Shown here: positions 15,635 to 23,646 of the stretch, piece after piece | Layout of the letters: each line of letters starts with the position of its first letter | Numbering within the stretch: position 1 is the first letter of the stretch | Assembly (NCBI RefSeq): GCF_014205255.1 | Contig: NZ_JACHNE010000001.1 | Location: 2,046,001 to 2,110,000, forward strand | DNA: 64,000 nucleotides | Direction of reading: 5' to 3' | DNA from: Streptomyces caelestis | Lineage (GTDB): Bacteria; Actinomycetota; Actinomycetes; Streptomycetales; Streptomycetaceae | Translations under genes and position numbers: made by a program | The notes under the pieces: generated by a model | What the model saw: the letters and a program-made list of their open reading frames with translations, nothing else | The model's database searches: none | Told to the model about the DNA's origin: nothing

Positions 15635-16444
15635 ATGCCCGCTCCCCGCACCGTCCTGCTCACCGGCGCCGCCGGCGGCCTCGGCACCCTGATGCGGGAC
15701 CTGCTTCCGGACTACGGCTACGAGCTGCGGCTGCTCGACCTGCGTCCGGTCGAGGGCGCGCCGGACGCGATCACCGCCGACCTCGCCGACCAGGACGCCG
15801 TGCGCGAGGCGGTCCGCGGCGTCGACGCGATCATCCATCTCGCGGGCATCTCTCTGGAAGCCCCGTTCGAGAAGATCCTCAAGGCGAACATCGAGGGCAC
15901 CTACCACCTGTACGAGGCCGCCCGCGAGGAGGGCGTCGGCCGGATCGTCTTCGCCTCCTCCAACCACGCCGTCGGCTACACCCCGCGCCCCCAGGGCGAC
16001 GATCCCCTGATCCCGGTCGACACGCCCCGCCGTCCGGACACCTTCTACGGCCTGTCCAAGTGCTTCGGGGAGGACCTCGCGCAGCTCTACTGGGACAAGC
16101 ACGGCCTGGAGACGGTCTCGGTGCGGATCGGCTCCTGCTTCCCCGAGCCGACCAGCGTGCGCATGCTCTCGGTGTGGATGAGCCCCGCCGACGGCGCCCG
16201 CCTCTTCCACGCGGCCCTGACCGCCGAGCACGTCGGCCACACCGTCGTCCACGGCTCCTCCGCCAACACCCGGCTGTGGTGGGACCTCACCACCGCCCGG
16301 GCGCTCGGCTACGAGCCGCAGGACGACTCCGAGCCGTGGGCCGAGAAGCTCATCGCCGAGCAGGGCGAGCTGGACCCGGAGAACGAGGCGCACGCCTACC
16401 TGGGCGGCCACTTCGTGACGGACCCGCCGATCTGGCCGTACTGA
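15635..16444 (+). CDS. udh: Uronate dehydrogenase-like NAD-dependent epimerase-family protein
   Basis: 269 residues from ATG 15635, with AAGGAGACC upstream. Rossmann fold TVLLTGAAGGLGTLM at residues 5-19 (GxxGxxG), acidic residue in LLDLRP accepting the NAD ribose, IIHLAGIS, then VFASSNHAVGYTP with catalytic Ser/Asn and YGLSKCFGED as the YxxxK motif. Length (about 270) and the ASSNHAVGY and GSCFPEPTSVRMLSVWMS segments match uronate dehydrogenases, which oxidise galacturonate or glucuronate to the aldaric lactone. It shares operators with the divergent kdgD, giving two steps of oxidative galacturonate catabolism downstream of the pectate lyases. Confidence 0.82.
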   Translation: MPAPRTVLLTGAAGGLGTLMRDLLPDYGYELRLLDLRPVEGAPDAITADLADQDAVREAVRGVDAIIHLAGISLEAPFEKILKANIEGTYHLYEAAREEGVGRIVFASSNHAVGYTPRPQGDDPLIPVDTPRRPDTFYGLSKCFGEDLAQLYWDKHGLETVSVRIGSCFPEPTSVRMLSVWMSPADGARLFHAALTAEHVGHTVVHGSSANTRLWWDLTTARALGYEPQDDSEPWAEKLIAEQGELDPENEAHAYLGGHFVTDPPIWPY

Positions 16445-16558
16445 CCGGAAAGAGTCGTCGCGAGAGGGCGGGCGGGCGGGCACCGAACGGGCCGGCCCGC
16501 CGTGGCATTCGGGCAGCCCTCAAGCCGGACTGCCGCATGCCCGGATACGGCATGGCAA

Positions 16559-16613
16559 CGCCCCCAAGGGGCGCGGGGAACTGCGCGACCGGCCACAACC
16601 CACCCGCGGACAC
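16559..16613 (+). repeat. Dispersed Streptomyces intergenic repeat, copy 1
   Basis: The stretch centred on AAGGGGCGCGGGGAACTGCG and continuing GCGACCGGCCACAACCCACC recurs almost unchanged at 32029-32085. Such GC-rich intergenic repeats are scattered through Streptomyces chromosomes. Here it lies directly in front of the truncated dehydrogenase and may mark the deletion junction. Confidence 0.6.
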
Positions 16614-16708
16614 CACACGAGCGCGCCGCCCGAGTCCTGGGTCCGCCCCGGGCACAGACAAGACCGAACGGGCGCACAGCGGGCAGCATCACCCCCGCAA
16701 CAGACCTG

Positions 16709-17335
16709 GTAACCGCCTCGAACTGCGTGAAGCTCCCCGAGCACGTCCGCACGCAGGACGCGGCCCTGGTGGAGCCCCTCTCCTGCGCGGTACGCGGCTA
16801 CGACGTGCTCCGGTCCCGCCTCGGCGCGCACGTCCTGATCTACGGCTCCGGCACGATGGGCCTGATGATGCTGGAGCTGGCGAAGCGCACGGGCGCGGCG
16901 AGCGTGGACGTCGTCGACGTGAACCCGGCCCGACTGGAGACGGCCCGCCGTCTCGGCGTCTCGGCGTCGGCCGCGGGCCCGGACGAACTGGACCGCCCGC
17001 AGGGCTGGGACCTGGTCGTCGACGCCACGGGCAACGCGGCGGCGATCCAGGACGGCCTGGACCGGGTGGCGAAGGCCGGCACGTTCCTCCAGTTCGGCGT
17101 GGGCGACTACGCGACCCGCGTGACGATCGACCCCTACCGCATTTACAACCAGGAGATCACCATCACCGGCTCGATGGCGGTGCTGCACAGCTTCGAGCGG
17201 GCGGCGGAGCTGTTCGCGAACGGGGTCCTGGACCCCGAGATCTTCATCAGCGACCGGATCCCGCTGGAGCGGTACCCGGAGGCGCTGGAGCAGTTCGCGG
17301 CGGGAGTCGGCCGCAAGATCGTGGTCGTACCGTAG
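16709..17335 (+). pseudogene. Zinc-type alcohol dehydrogenase lacking its N-terminal catalytic domain
   Basis: Homology starts abruptly near 16715 (NCVKLPEHVRTQDAALVEPL), a segment normally found around residue 120 of medium-chain dehydrogenases. The NAD-binding half is intact: HVLIYGSGTMGLMMLELAKR (GxGxxG), then VDVVDVNPARLETARRLGV and the C-terminal lid to residue VVVP. The zinc-binding GroES-like N-terminal domain is missing; upstream there is only the dispersed repeat and low-complexity sequence. The frame is open back to 16502 but that part does not look like protein. Probably a decayed sugar-alcohol or sugar-acid dehydrogenase that once belonged to the uronate locus. Confidence 0.75.
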
Positions 17336-17408
17336 GGATCGGTCCGCTGCGGGCGGGGGCGGCCGAAATTCGCTGGGGCGCCTGCCCTCGCCCCCGTACG
17401 CTCGCGGC

Positions 17409-17630
17409 ATGCCACGACCCCACGGATTCGCCTACGAGCAGCACGCGGGCGGCACCGTCCGCATCACCCACCACGGCCGCCCCGCCACCGTGCTGAACGG
17501 CCCCCGGGCCGAGCAGTTCATGGCCGAGGTCGAGTCCTCCGACCCCCAGCTCGTCATGGCCCGCTGGACCGGAAACTACAAGCGGGGCAACGAGCGCACC
17601 GCCCGCGGCCACCTCCGCAACCGCCGCTGA
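17409..17630 (+). CDS. Small conserved hypothetical protein
   Basis: 73 residues, MPRPHGFAYEQHAGGTVRIT onwards, basic C-terminus (ERTARGHLRNRR). No signal peptide or membrane segment. Codon use is normal for the host, and the sequence has the look of a conserved actinobacterial small protein (ATVLNGPRAEQFM, VMARWTGNYKRGNE). Function unknown. It stands alone between the dehydrogenase remnant and the TerD gene. Confidence 0.6.
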   Translation: MPRPHGFAYEQHAGGTVRITHHGRPATVLNGPRAEQFMAEVESSDPQLVMARWTGNYKRGNERTARGHLRNRR

Positions 17631-17685
17631 CCCGAATGGGGGCTAGGTAAGGGAACGGCAAAACCGCCTCGCTCGTTCACCCGGC

Positions 17686-18903
17686 ATGACAGCTATGACC
17701 CCCGGCTCGAACATCCCCCTGTCCGCCACCCGCGTGACGGTCGACGTCGCCGCCCCGGTGCGGCTCGACGTATCGGGCCTGCTGCTCACCGCCGACGGCA
17801 AGGTGCGCTCCGACGACGACTTCATCTTCTACAACCAGCCGTCGGGCCCGGGCGTGACATACCGCTCCGGCGGCGGCACCACGCCCGACGCGATCGTGGT
17901 CGACACGACGGCCGTGCCGCCCGGCATCGAGAAGATCGTCGTCACAGCGAGCCCGGACGCCGCGGGCCAGACCTTCCGGGGCATCGAACCGACGGCCACG
18001 ATCCGCAACGCGGACGACAGCTCCGTCCTGGCCTCGTTCACGCCCCCGCAGCTCGGCGACGAGACAGCCCTGGTGATCGTGGAGATCTACCTGCGCAACG
18101 GCCAGTGGAAGGCCCGAGCCGTCGGCCAGGGCTACGCCAACGGCCTGGCGGGCATCGCCACGGACTTCGGTGTCTCGGTGGAGGAGCCGGCCGCCCCGGC
18201 CCAGCAGCCGGTGACCCCGCCGCCGGCCCCGGCGCAGCCGCCGGTGGCCGCGCCGGCCCCGCCCGTCACCACGCCCGCGGCGCCCCCGGCTCCCGCCACG
18301 CCTCCGCCGCCCGCACCCGGCGCCGGGAAGATCAACCTCGACAAGGGCCGCGTCAGCCTCCAGAAGAACCAGACCGTCTCCCTGATGAAGGGCGGCCGCC
18401 CCCTGCTCTCCCAGGTCAAGATGGGCCTCGGCTGGGAGCCGGCGTACCGCGGCAAGGACATCGACCTGGACGCCTCGGTCATCGCCTACGGGCCGCAGCG
18501 CAACCACATCGACAGCTGCTACTTCGGCAAGCTGTCCATCGTCGGCGGTGCGATCAAGCACTCCGGCGACAACCTCACGGGTGAGGGCGGCGGTGACGAC
18601 GAGGTGATCGTGGTCGACCTCGGCCGCCTCCCGCAGGGGGTGACCGGCCTGGTCTTCACGGTCAACTCCTTCTCCGGCCAGAAGTTCACCGAGGTCGCCA
18701 AGGCCTACTGCCGCCTCCTGGACGCCACGACCGGCGAGGAACTGGTCCGCTTCGACCTCACCAGCGCCGAGCCGCAGACAGGCGTGATGATGGCCAAGCT
18801 GATCCGCCAGTTCTCCGGCGAGTGGGAGATGACGGCGATCGGCGACTTCGTGAAGTCCCGCACGGTCAGGGGAATGGTGAAGCCGGCAGCCCAGACCCTT
18901 TAG
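17686..18903 (+). CDS. Tandem TerD-domain protein
   Basis: 405 residues. Two TerD/CABP domains are joined by a proline/alanine linker (about residues 168-216, with repeats of PAPAQPP type). Domain 1 (20-165) has TADGKVRSDDDFIFYNQP, the Ca2+-binding DDDFIFYNQ motif, and EKIVVTASPD. Domain 2 (218-400) has SLMKGGRPLLSQVKMGLGW and GDDEVIVVDLGRLPQGVTGL. In domain 2 the DDxFIFYNQ site is replaced by RNHIDSCYFGKLS, so calcium binding there may differ. TerD proteins belong to stress-response and tellurite-resistance networks. Start ATG 17686; a second ATG at 17695 is also possible. Confidence 0.85.
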   Translation: MTAMTPGSNIPLSATRVTVDVAAPVRLDVSGLLLTADGKVRSDDDFIFYNQPSGPGVTYRSGGGTTPDAIVVDTTAVPPGIEKIVVTASPDAAGQTFRGIEPTATIRNADDSSVLASFTPPQLGDETALVIVEIYLRNGQWKARAVGQGYANGLAGIATDFGVSVEEPAAPAQQPVTPPPAPAQPPVAAPAPPVTTPAAPPAPATPPPPAPGAGKINLDKGRVSLQKNQTVSLMKGGRPLLSQVKMGLGWEPAYRGKDIDLDASVIAYGPQRNHIDSCYFGKLSIVGGAIKHSGDNLTGEGGGDDEVIVVDLGRLPQGVTGLVFTVNSFSGQKFTEVAKAYCRLLDATTGEELVRFDLTSAEPQTGVMMAKLIRQFSGEWEMTAIGDFVKSRTVRGMVKPAAQTL

Positions 18904-19052
18904 CGACACGCAGACGACGCCTCAGCGACGCCCCCGGCCCAGCCCCATCCCCACGCGCCGGCTGCCGGGGGCACGCGACGCGTCCTGCCCCGCCGACGAC
19001 AACGCGGGACCACTCAGCTCACAACGCCCCCCCCCGACTCGGCCGGGTGAGG

Positions 19053-19124
19053 CCATACCCGCCATACCCGCCATACCCGCCATACCCGCCATACCCGCCA
19101 TACCCGCCATACCCGCCATACCCG
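19053..19124 (+). repeat. Nine-base tandem repeat, eight exact copies
   Basis: Unit CCATACCCG repeated eight times without a mismatch over 72 bases, followed by a partial unit. Minus-strand frames would read Met-Ala-Gly or Gly-Tyr-Gly repeats. Confidence 0.95.
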
Positions 19125-19437
19125 CCAACACAGCGGTCCCCGGCCCCAAGCCTCCACGCACACGTCAGCAGCCAAGACCGCGAGGCCCGCACCCAGCCCA
19201 CGCGTCCGCCGCGCCATGACCACGAAGCCCGGGCCCTCCACACCAACACGTGCGTGCCGCAAGGCCGCCGCACCGCCCCGTGCCCCGAGGCCCCACACGC
19301 GCCACGCCGCCACAGCCCTTCGCGGCCATGCCCCGAGCCCGCAGCGACCACACGCGCCCGCCGCGGCCAAGACCACGAAACCCGCAGCAACCCACGCGTT
19401 CAACCACGGCCAAGACCGCAAGGCCGCGGCTCTCCAC

Positions 19438-19491
19438 ACCAACACCAACACCAACACCAACACCAACACCAACACCAACACCAACACCAAC
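19438..19491 (+). repeat. Six-base tandem repeat, nine exact copies
   Basis: Unit ACCAAC repeated nine times over 54 bases. It would read Thr-Asn repeats on the plus strand and Val-Gly or Val-Leu on the minus strand. Confidence 0.95.
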
Positions 19492-19544
19492 CGGACGCGT
19501 GCCCGCAAAGAGGCCGCCGCACCACCCCCGTAATCCGCCGCCCC

Positions 19545-20120
19545 TCACTCACCCCCCGGCCGCAGGCCCTCCGTCAGCAGCGTCAGATACCGCCGGATGT
19601 GCCCGCCCTCTCCGTCCGCCAGCTCCGCCGCCGTCGACACGCCGTGTGCCAGCCGCAGTACGTCGATCGGGTCGACGTCCCGGCGGAGCGTGCCCTCCTC
19701 CTGTGCTGCCCGGACCAGGCGCCCCGCCGCACGCTTCACCGAGTCGCCGCAGGCGGTGGCCACGGTCGAGTCGCTCTGTGTGACGGCCGGGCCCAGCAAG
19801 GCGCTGAGGCCGCGCATCTGGACCATTCCGGCGCCCAGTTCGTACAGCCACTCCGCCAGCGCCTGGCCCGGGGCGAGTTCGGCCGCGAGTTCGTCGGCCC
19901 GGGCCGCGATCGCCTCGATCCGGTCGAGGTAGGCGGCCTCCAGCAGCGCGTGCCGGTTCGGGAAATGCCGGTAGAGCGTGCCGGAGCCGACCCCTGCCCG
20001 CTTGGCGATGTCGTCGAGCGACGCGCCTTCCCCGTGCTCGGCGAAGGCCTCCGCGGCCACCTTCAGCAACCGCTCGTAGTTGCGTCGAGCATCCGCCCGC
20101 ATGGGCCTGACCTGCGCCAT
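19545..20120 (-). CDS. TetR-family transcriptional regulator
   Basis: 191 residues from ATG 20120 (MAQVRPMRADARRNYERLL), with GAGGAG about seven bases upstream. The helix-turn-helix is at about residues 32-52 (SLDDIAKRAGVGSGTLYRHFPNRHALLEA, core GVGSGTLYRHF). The ligand domain belongs to the type seen with short-chain dehydrogenase or efflux genes, but no such target is adjacent: the next genes upstream are an ABC importer and downstream is the repeat stretch. Target unknown. Confidence 0.88.
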   Translation of the reverse strand: MAQVRPMRADARRNYERLLKVAAEAFAEHGEGASLDDIAKRAGVGSGTLYRHFPNRHALLEAAYLDRIEAIAARADELAAELAPGQALAEWLYELGAGMVQMRGLSALLGPAVTQSDSTVATACGDSVKRAAGRLVRAAQEEGTLRRDVDPIDVLRLAHGVSTAAELADGEGGHIRRYLTLLTEGLRPGGE

Positions 20121-20130
20121 GCAGCCACTC

Positions 20131-20159
20131 CTCACGAACCGGGGACTCACGAACCGGGG
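20131..20159. repeat. Direct repeat upstream of the TetR gene
   Basis: CTCACGAACCGGGG occurs twice, 15 bases apart, immediately upstream of the TetR ribosome site. It could be an operator array or a small duplication. Confidence 0.5.
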
Positions 20160-20216
20160 GCCCTCTCCGCACCTTATCCAGAACGTCGGCGGGCGGAGGT
20201 CCGCGCACCCGCCGCC

Positions 20217-21089
20217 TCACATCTTCATCGCCCCGGCCGCCAGATCCCGCAGGAAGTGCCGTGCCCCGACCAGGAACACGACGATCAGCGGGATGACGCT
20301 CATCAGCGCGCCGGCCATGACCAGCGAGTAGTCGGTGTTGTAGAGGATGTTGAGATTCGCCAGGGCGACCTGGAGGGTGACCCTGTCGGGGTCGATCATG
20401 ACGACCAGGGGCCAGATGTAGTCGTTCCAGAGGCCGATGAACGTGAAGATGCCGAGGAAGGCGAGGGCCGGCCGGAACAGCGGCAGGGCGACCGTCCAGT
20501 AGAGGCGGAAGAAGCCGGCGCCGTCGATCCGCCCGGCGTCCAGCAGCTCGTCCGGCAGCGAGTTCTGGGCGTACTGGCGCATCCAGAAGATGCCGAAGGC
20601 GTTCGCCGCGCCGGGAATGATCAGCGCCTTCAGGGATCCGGCCCAGCCGAACTCGGCCATGGTCACGAACTGCGGCACCAGGGAGAGCTGCGCGGGGATC
20701 ATGTACGTCACCAGCAGCATGCCGAAGAGGAACTTCTTCGCCGGGAACTCGTACTTGGCGAAGGCGAACGCGGCGAGCGAGTCGAAGAACAGCACCAGCA
20801 CGGTCCCGAGCACGGCGACGACGACGGTGTTGAACAGCGAGCCGAAGAAGTCGACGGTGTCGAGCACCCGCCCCATGTTGTCCAGCAGATGCGGCCCCGG
20901 CACCAGCTTGGGCGGGTACCGGTAGATGTCCTGCGTGGTGCCGGAGGCCAGCACCACGAGCCAGTAGAAGGGGAACAGCGAGACCAGCACACCCAGCAGC
21001 AGCACCGCCCGGACGCAAGTGCGGCTGAGCCTGCTGCCCGAGCCGATGGCCAGGCCCGCGCTCCCGGTCGGCCTCTCGTCAGCGGCCAT
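20217..21089 (-). CDS. Sugar ABC transporter permease, MalG type
   Basis: 290 residues from ATG 21089, overlapping the end of the MalF-type gene by 11 bases. Six membrane helices expected, first VRAVLLLGVLVSLFPFYWLV. EAA-loop equivalent: LLDAGRIDGAGFFRLYWTVALPLFRP (core DAGRIDGAG). C-terminus HFLRDLAAGAMKM matches CUT1 permeases (GAxKx end). Third gene of the binding protein-permease-permease operon; the ATPase is expected to be the shared MsiK. Confidence 0.9.
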   Translation of the reverse strand: MAADERPTGSAGLAIGSGSRLSRTCVRAVLLLGVLVSLFPFYWLVVLASGTTQDIYRYPPKLVPGPHLLDNMGRVLDTVDFFGSLFNTVVVAVLGTVLVLFFDSLAAFAFAKYEFPAKKFLFGMLLVTYMIPAQLSLVPQFVTMAEFGWAGSLKALIIPGAANAFGIFWMRQYAQNSLPDELLDAGRIDGAGFFRLYWTVALPLFRPALAFLGIFTFIGLWNDYIWPLVVMIDPDRVTLQVALANLNILYNTDYSLVMAGALMSVIPLIVVFLVGARHFLRDLAAGAMKM

Positions 21090-22098
21090 CGCGTGCCCCC
21101 CTGCGGCGCAGCAGACCGGCGATGCCGGGCCGGCGGTCGTCGTCCGAGCCGGCGACCAGGCGCCAGTTGACGATGGTGAAGACGGCGATGATGGCGAAGA
21201 GGACCCAGCCCATGGCGGCGCCGTAGCCGAACTGGTGCTCCTTGAAGGCCTTCTGCCACAGATAGAGCACGATGGTCATCCCTTCCTGGCCCGGCCCGCC
21301 CGTGGTTCCGACGTCGGTCGACTGGAAGAGCACCTGGGACTCGGTGAAGATCTGCAGGCCGTTGATGGTGGAGGTGACGGCGGCGAAGAGCACCACCGGC
21401 CGCAGCTGCGGCAGTACGACCCGGAAGAGGGTCTGCCTGCTGTTCGCGCCGTCGACGCGGGCGGCCTCGAAGTGCTCGGTGGGGATGGCCTGGAGGCCCG
21501 CCAGGAAGATCAGCGCGTTGTAGCCGACCCACCGCCAGATGATCATGATGGAGACGGACGACTTGATGCCCCACTCGGAGGACAGCCAGCCCACTCCGTC
21601 CAGCCCGATCACCCGCAGCGCCGAGTTGGCGAGGCCCGCCTGGGCGAAGACCGAGCCGAAGACGACGGTCATGGCGACCATCGAGGTGACGTTGGGAATG
21701 AAGTACGCCACCCGGTAGGCCCCGGCGAAGCGGACCTGCGAGTGCAGCAGGAACGCGAGCACCAGGGCCAGGAACAGCATCGGCACCGTGGACAGGAACC
21801 AGATCTCGAAGGTGTTGAGCACCGCGTGCCAGAACACCGAGTCCTGGAGCAGCCAGCCGTACTGCTTGAGCCCGACGTAGCGCATGTCGCCGATGCCGTC
21901 CCAGTCCTGGAAGGACAGGTAGACGGAGAAGACGATCGGGAAGGCGCCGAAGACGGCGAACAGCACGTAGAACGGGGAGATGGCGAGCAGGGGCGGGAAG
22001 TGACGCCTGCGCCCGCCGGGGGTGGTGGATCGCGTACGGCCGGCCGGCTGCTTCTCGTTCGCCGCCGGCGCGCCGGCCGGGTCGAGGACGGTCGCCAT
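21079..22098 (-). CDS. Sugar ABC transporter permease, MalF type
   Basis: 339 residues from ATG 22098, starting one base after the binding-protein stop. About 55 residues of cytoplasmic N-terminus precede six helices. EAA loop: HFEAARVDGANSRQTLFRVVLPQLRP (core EAARVDGAN). Pairs with the downstream MalG-type permease. Substrate unknown; the binding protein is of the CUT1 oligosaccharide class. Confidence 0.9.
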   Translation of the reverse strand: MATVLDPAGAPAANEKQPAGRTRSTTPGGRRRHFPPLLAISPFYVLFAVFGAFPIVFSVYLSFQDWDGIGDMRYVGLKQYGWLLQDSVFWHAVLNTFEIWFLSTVPMLFLALVLAFLLHSQVRFAGAYRVAYFIPNVTSMVAMTVVFGSVFAQAGLANSALRVIGLDGVGWLSSEWGIKSSVSIMIIWRWVGYNALIFLAGLQAIPTEHFEAARVDGANSRQTLFRVVLPQLRPVVLFAAVTSTINGLQIFTESQVLFQSTDVGTTGGPGQEGMTIVLYLWQKAFKEHQFGYGAAMGWVLFAIIAVFTIVNWRLVAGSDDDRRPGIAGLLRRRGARDGR

Positions 22099-22099
22099 G

Positions 22100-23407
22100 T
22101 CAGCTCACCCCCACGCGGGACAGCGTGGTCTCGGCGGTGTGCACGGCGTCCCGCCAGGCCCGGCCGGGGTTCTTGCCGAGCATTTCCACGTTGGTCAGCT
22201 CCTGGAAGAACGGGGTGTTGGCGGACTCCTCGTAGGGGCTGAAGTAGACGACCGGGGCTTTCTGGGCGGCCGGGCCGAAGACGTCGATGGGCTGCTGACC
22301 GCCGAAGAAGGGGTCGGGCTCGTGCATCGCCGGGTCGGTGTAGGCGGCCGGGGTGGTGGGGAACAGGGCCATCTCCTGGTAGCTCGCGAGCTGGTTCGCC
22401 GGGCTGAGCAGCCACTTCAGGAAGGCGAAGCCCGCCTCGGGGTCCCGGCAGTAGCGGGTCAGCGTCATGTACGAGCCGCCGTAGTTGGCGGGGCCGTCCG
22501 GCATGGTGGTGAGCCGCCAGGACCCGGCGGTCTTCGGGGCGGTGTCCTTCAGGCCGTTGATGGCCCATACCGCCGTGGTCATCGTGGCGATCCGGCCGCC
22601 GCTCATGGCCGCGTTGAAGTCGGGTGTGCCGTCCGTGATCCTGGCGCTGAGCCCCTGGCGGAGGATGTCCACGGACAGGTCCCAGGCCCGCCGGACGTGC
22701 CCCTGGTCGCCGATGAAGCGGTTGTCGGCGTCCACGAACTGTCTGGGGCTCTGGAGCAGGACCTGCTGGAAGACGTTGCCGATGTTGCTCACCAGGTACG
22801 GCTTGCCGGACACCTTCGCCCGCAGGGTCCGCCCGGCGGCGATGAACTTCTCCCAGGTGGGGATCTCCTCGGCGACGTCCGCCGGTTCGTGGGCCAGTCC
22901 GGCCTCCCGGAAGAGGTCCCTGCGGTAGTAGAGCGCGGTGGGGCCGGCGTCCAGAGGGAAGCCGATCATCCTGCCCGTCGGGGTGAAGCAGGCCTTCCAC
23001 TTCCACTCGAGGTACTGGTTACGGACGGACTCCGCACCGAGCTCCCGCAGGTCGAGGAACTCGTTCTCGTCGGGGAAGAACGTGGCGAGGTTGTCGTTGT
23101 TCACGACCGTGACGTCCGGCACGTAGGCGCGTGCGGCGAGGCTGGTGCGCACCTTGGAGTCGATGTCGCCGTCGGGTATCTGCGAGCCCCGCACCTTCAG
23201 TCCCGGCACGCCGGGTACGCCGCGCCGGGCGGTGGCGAGCAGCTTGTCGCTGAGCGAGCCCTTCCAGTACCAGAGGCCGAGGTGGTCGGTGCCGGCGGAG
23301 GCCGATCCCTCCGCCGACCCGCATCCGGTCAGCCCGAGCAGGCCCGCCCCCGCACCACCCAGGGAGGCCCCCAGAAAGCGCCTGCGGGACATCGTTCGGT
23401 GTTCCAT
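22100..23407 (-). CDS. Lipoprotein sugar-binding protein, Tat-exported
   Basis: 435 residues from ATG 23407 (ATG 23392 is an alternative). Twin-arginine signal MSRRRFLGASLGGAG with lipobox LTGC, lipid-bearing Cys at residue 29. The rest is a cluster-B (CUT1) solute-binding fold: GFPLDAGPTALYYRRDLFREAG, then NQLASYQEMALFPTTPAA near residue 335. Substrate not identifiable by eye. First gene of the importer operon, 240 bases downstream of the lacI-type gene and preceded by a perfect LacI-type palindrome. Confidence 0.9.
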   Translation of the reverse strand: MEHRTMSRRRFLGASLGGAGAGLLGLTGCGSAEGSASAGTDHLGLWYWKGSLSDKLLATARRGVPGVPGLKVRGSQIPDGDIDSKVRTSLAARAYVPDVTVVNNDNLATFFPDENEFLDLRELGAESVRNQYLEWKWKACFTPTGRMIGFPLDAGPTALYYRRDLFREAGLAHEPADVAEEIPTWEKFIAAGRTLRAKVSGKPYLVSNIGNVFQQVLLQSPRQFVDADNRFIGDQGHVRRAWDLSVDILRQGLSARITDGTPDFNAAMSGGRIATMTTAVWAINGLKDTAPKTAGSWRLTTMPDGPANYGGSYMTLTRYCRDPEAGFAFLKWLLSPANQLASYQEMALFPTTPAAYTDPAMHEPDPFFGGQQPIDVFGPAAQKAPVVYFSPYEESANTPFFQELTNVEMLGKNPGRAWRDAVHTAETTLSRVGVS

Positions 23408-23545
23408 GGGCGCGCACTCGCTTTCCGGGCATACCGCGGCCGGGCACAGCGCTGCCGCGGGCCCGTGATGAGGGAAGTGAAGACAACGATGTCGACGGGC
23501 GCGTGGTGGTCGGACCGATGGTCGCGTGGTGGGGGGTCTGGCGTT

Positions 23546-23559
23546 CGTGAACGTTCACG
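23546..23559. promoter_or_regulatory. Perfect LacI-type operator upstream of the importer
   Basis: CGTGAACGTTCACG is a perfect 14-base palindrome with the central CG typical of LacI-family operators. It lies between the lacI-type gene and the binding-protein gene, about 140 bases before the latter's start. Confidence 0.65.
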
Positions 23560-23646
23560 TGAGCGTTGCCGTCGAGTATCTGCACGCTCGAAAACCGGTG
23601 TCAAGGGAGTTGCACGGAACGATCTGCCGGGCCCCGCCCGGGCTGA

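Larger units (their letters stand above)
18904..19544. other. Repeat-rich intergenic stretch between convergent genes
   Basis: About 640 bases with no credible gene, lying between the 3' ends of the TerD and TetR genes. It holds two simple tandem repeats (listed separately) and a degenerate longer repeat: the block CCGCAAGGCCGCCGCACC preceded by CTCCACACCAACAC near 19230-19275 recurs in altered form near 19410-19530. Every frame across it is low-complexity (GlyTyr, MetAlaGly, ValLeu or ThrAsn repeats), which argues against coding. Confidence 0.6.

Noticed and set aside
19053..19491. CRISPR array
   Set aside because: The 9-base and 6-base units are contiguous and have no spacers; no cas genes are nearby.
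19014..19548. Proteins made of Val-Leu, Gly-Tyr or Met-Ala-Gly repeats
   Set aside because: All frames across the simple repeats are open because of the repeats themselves; no ribosome site or conserved segment supports translation.
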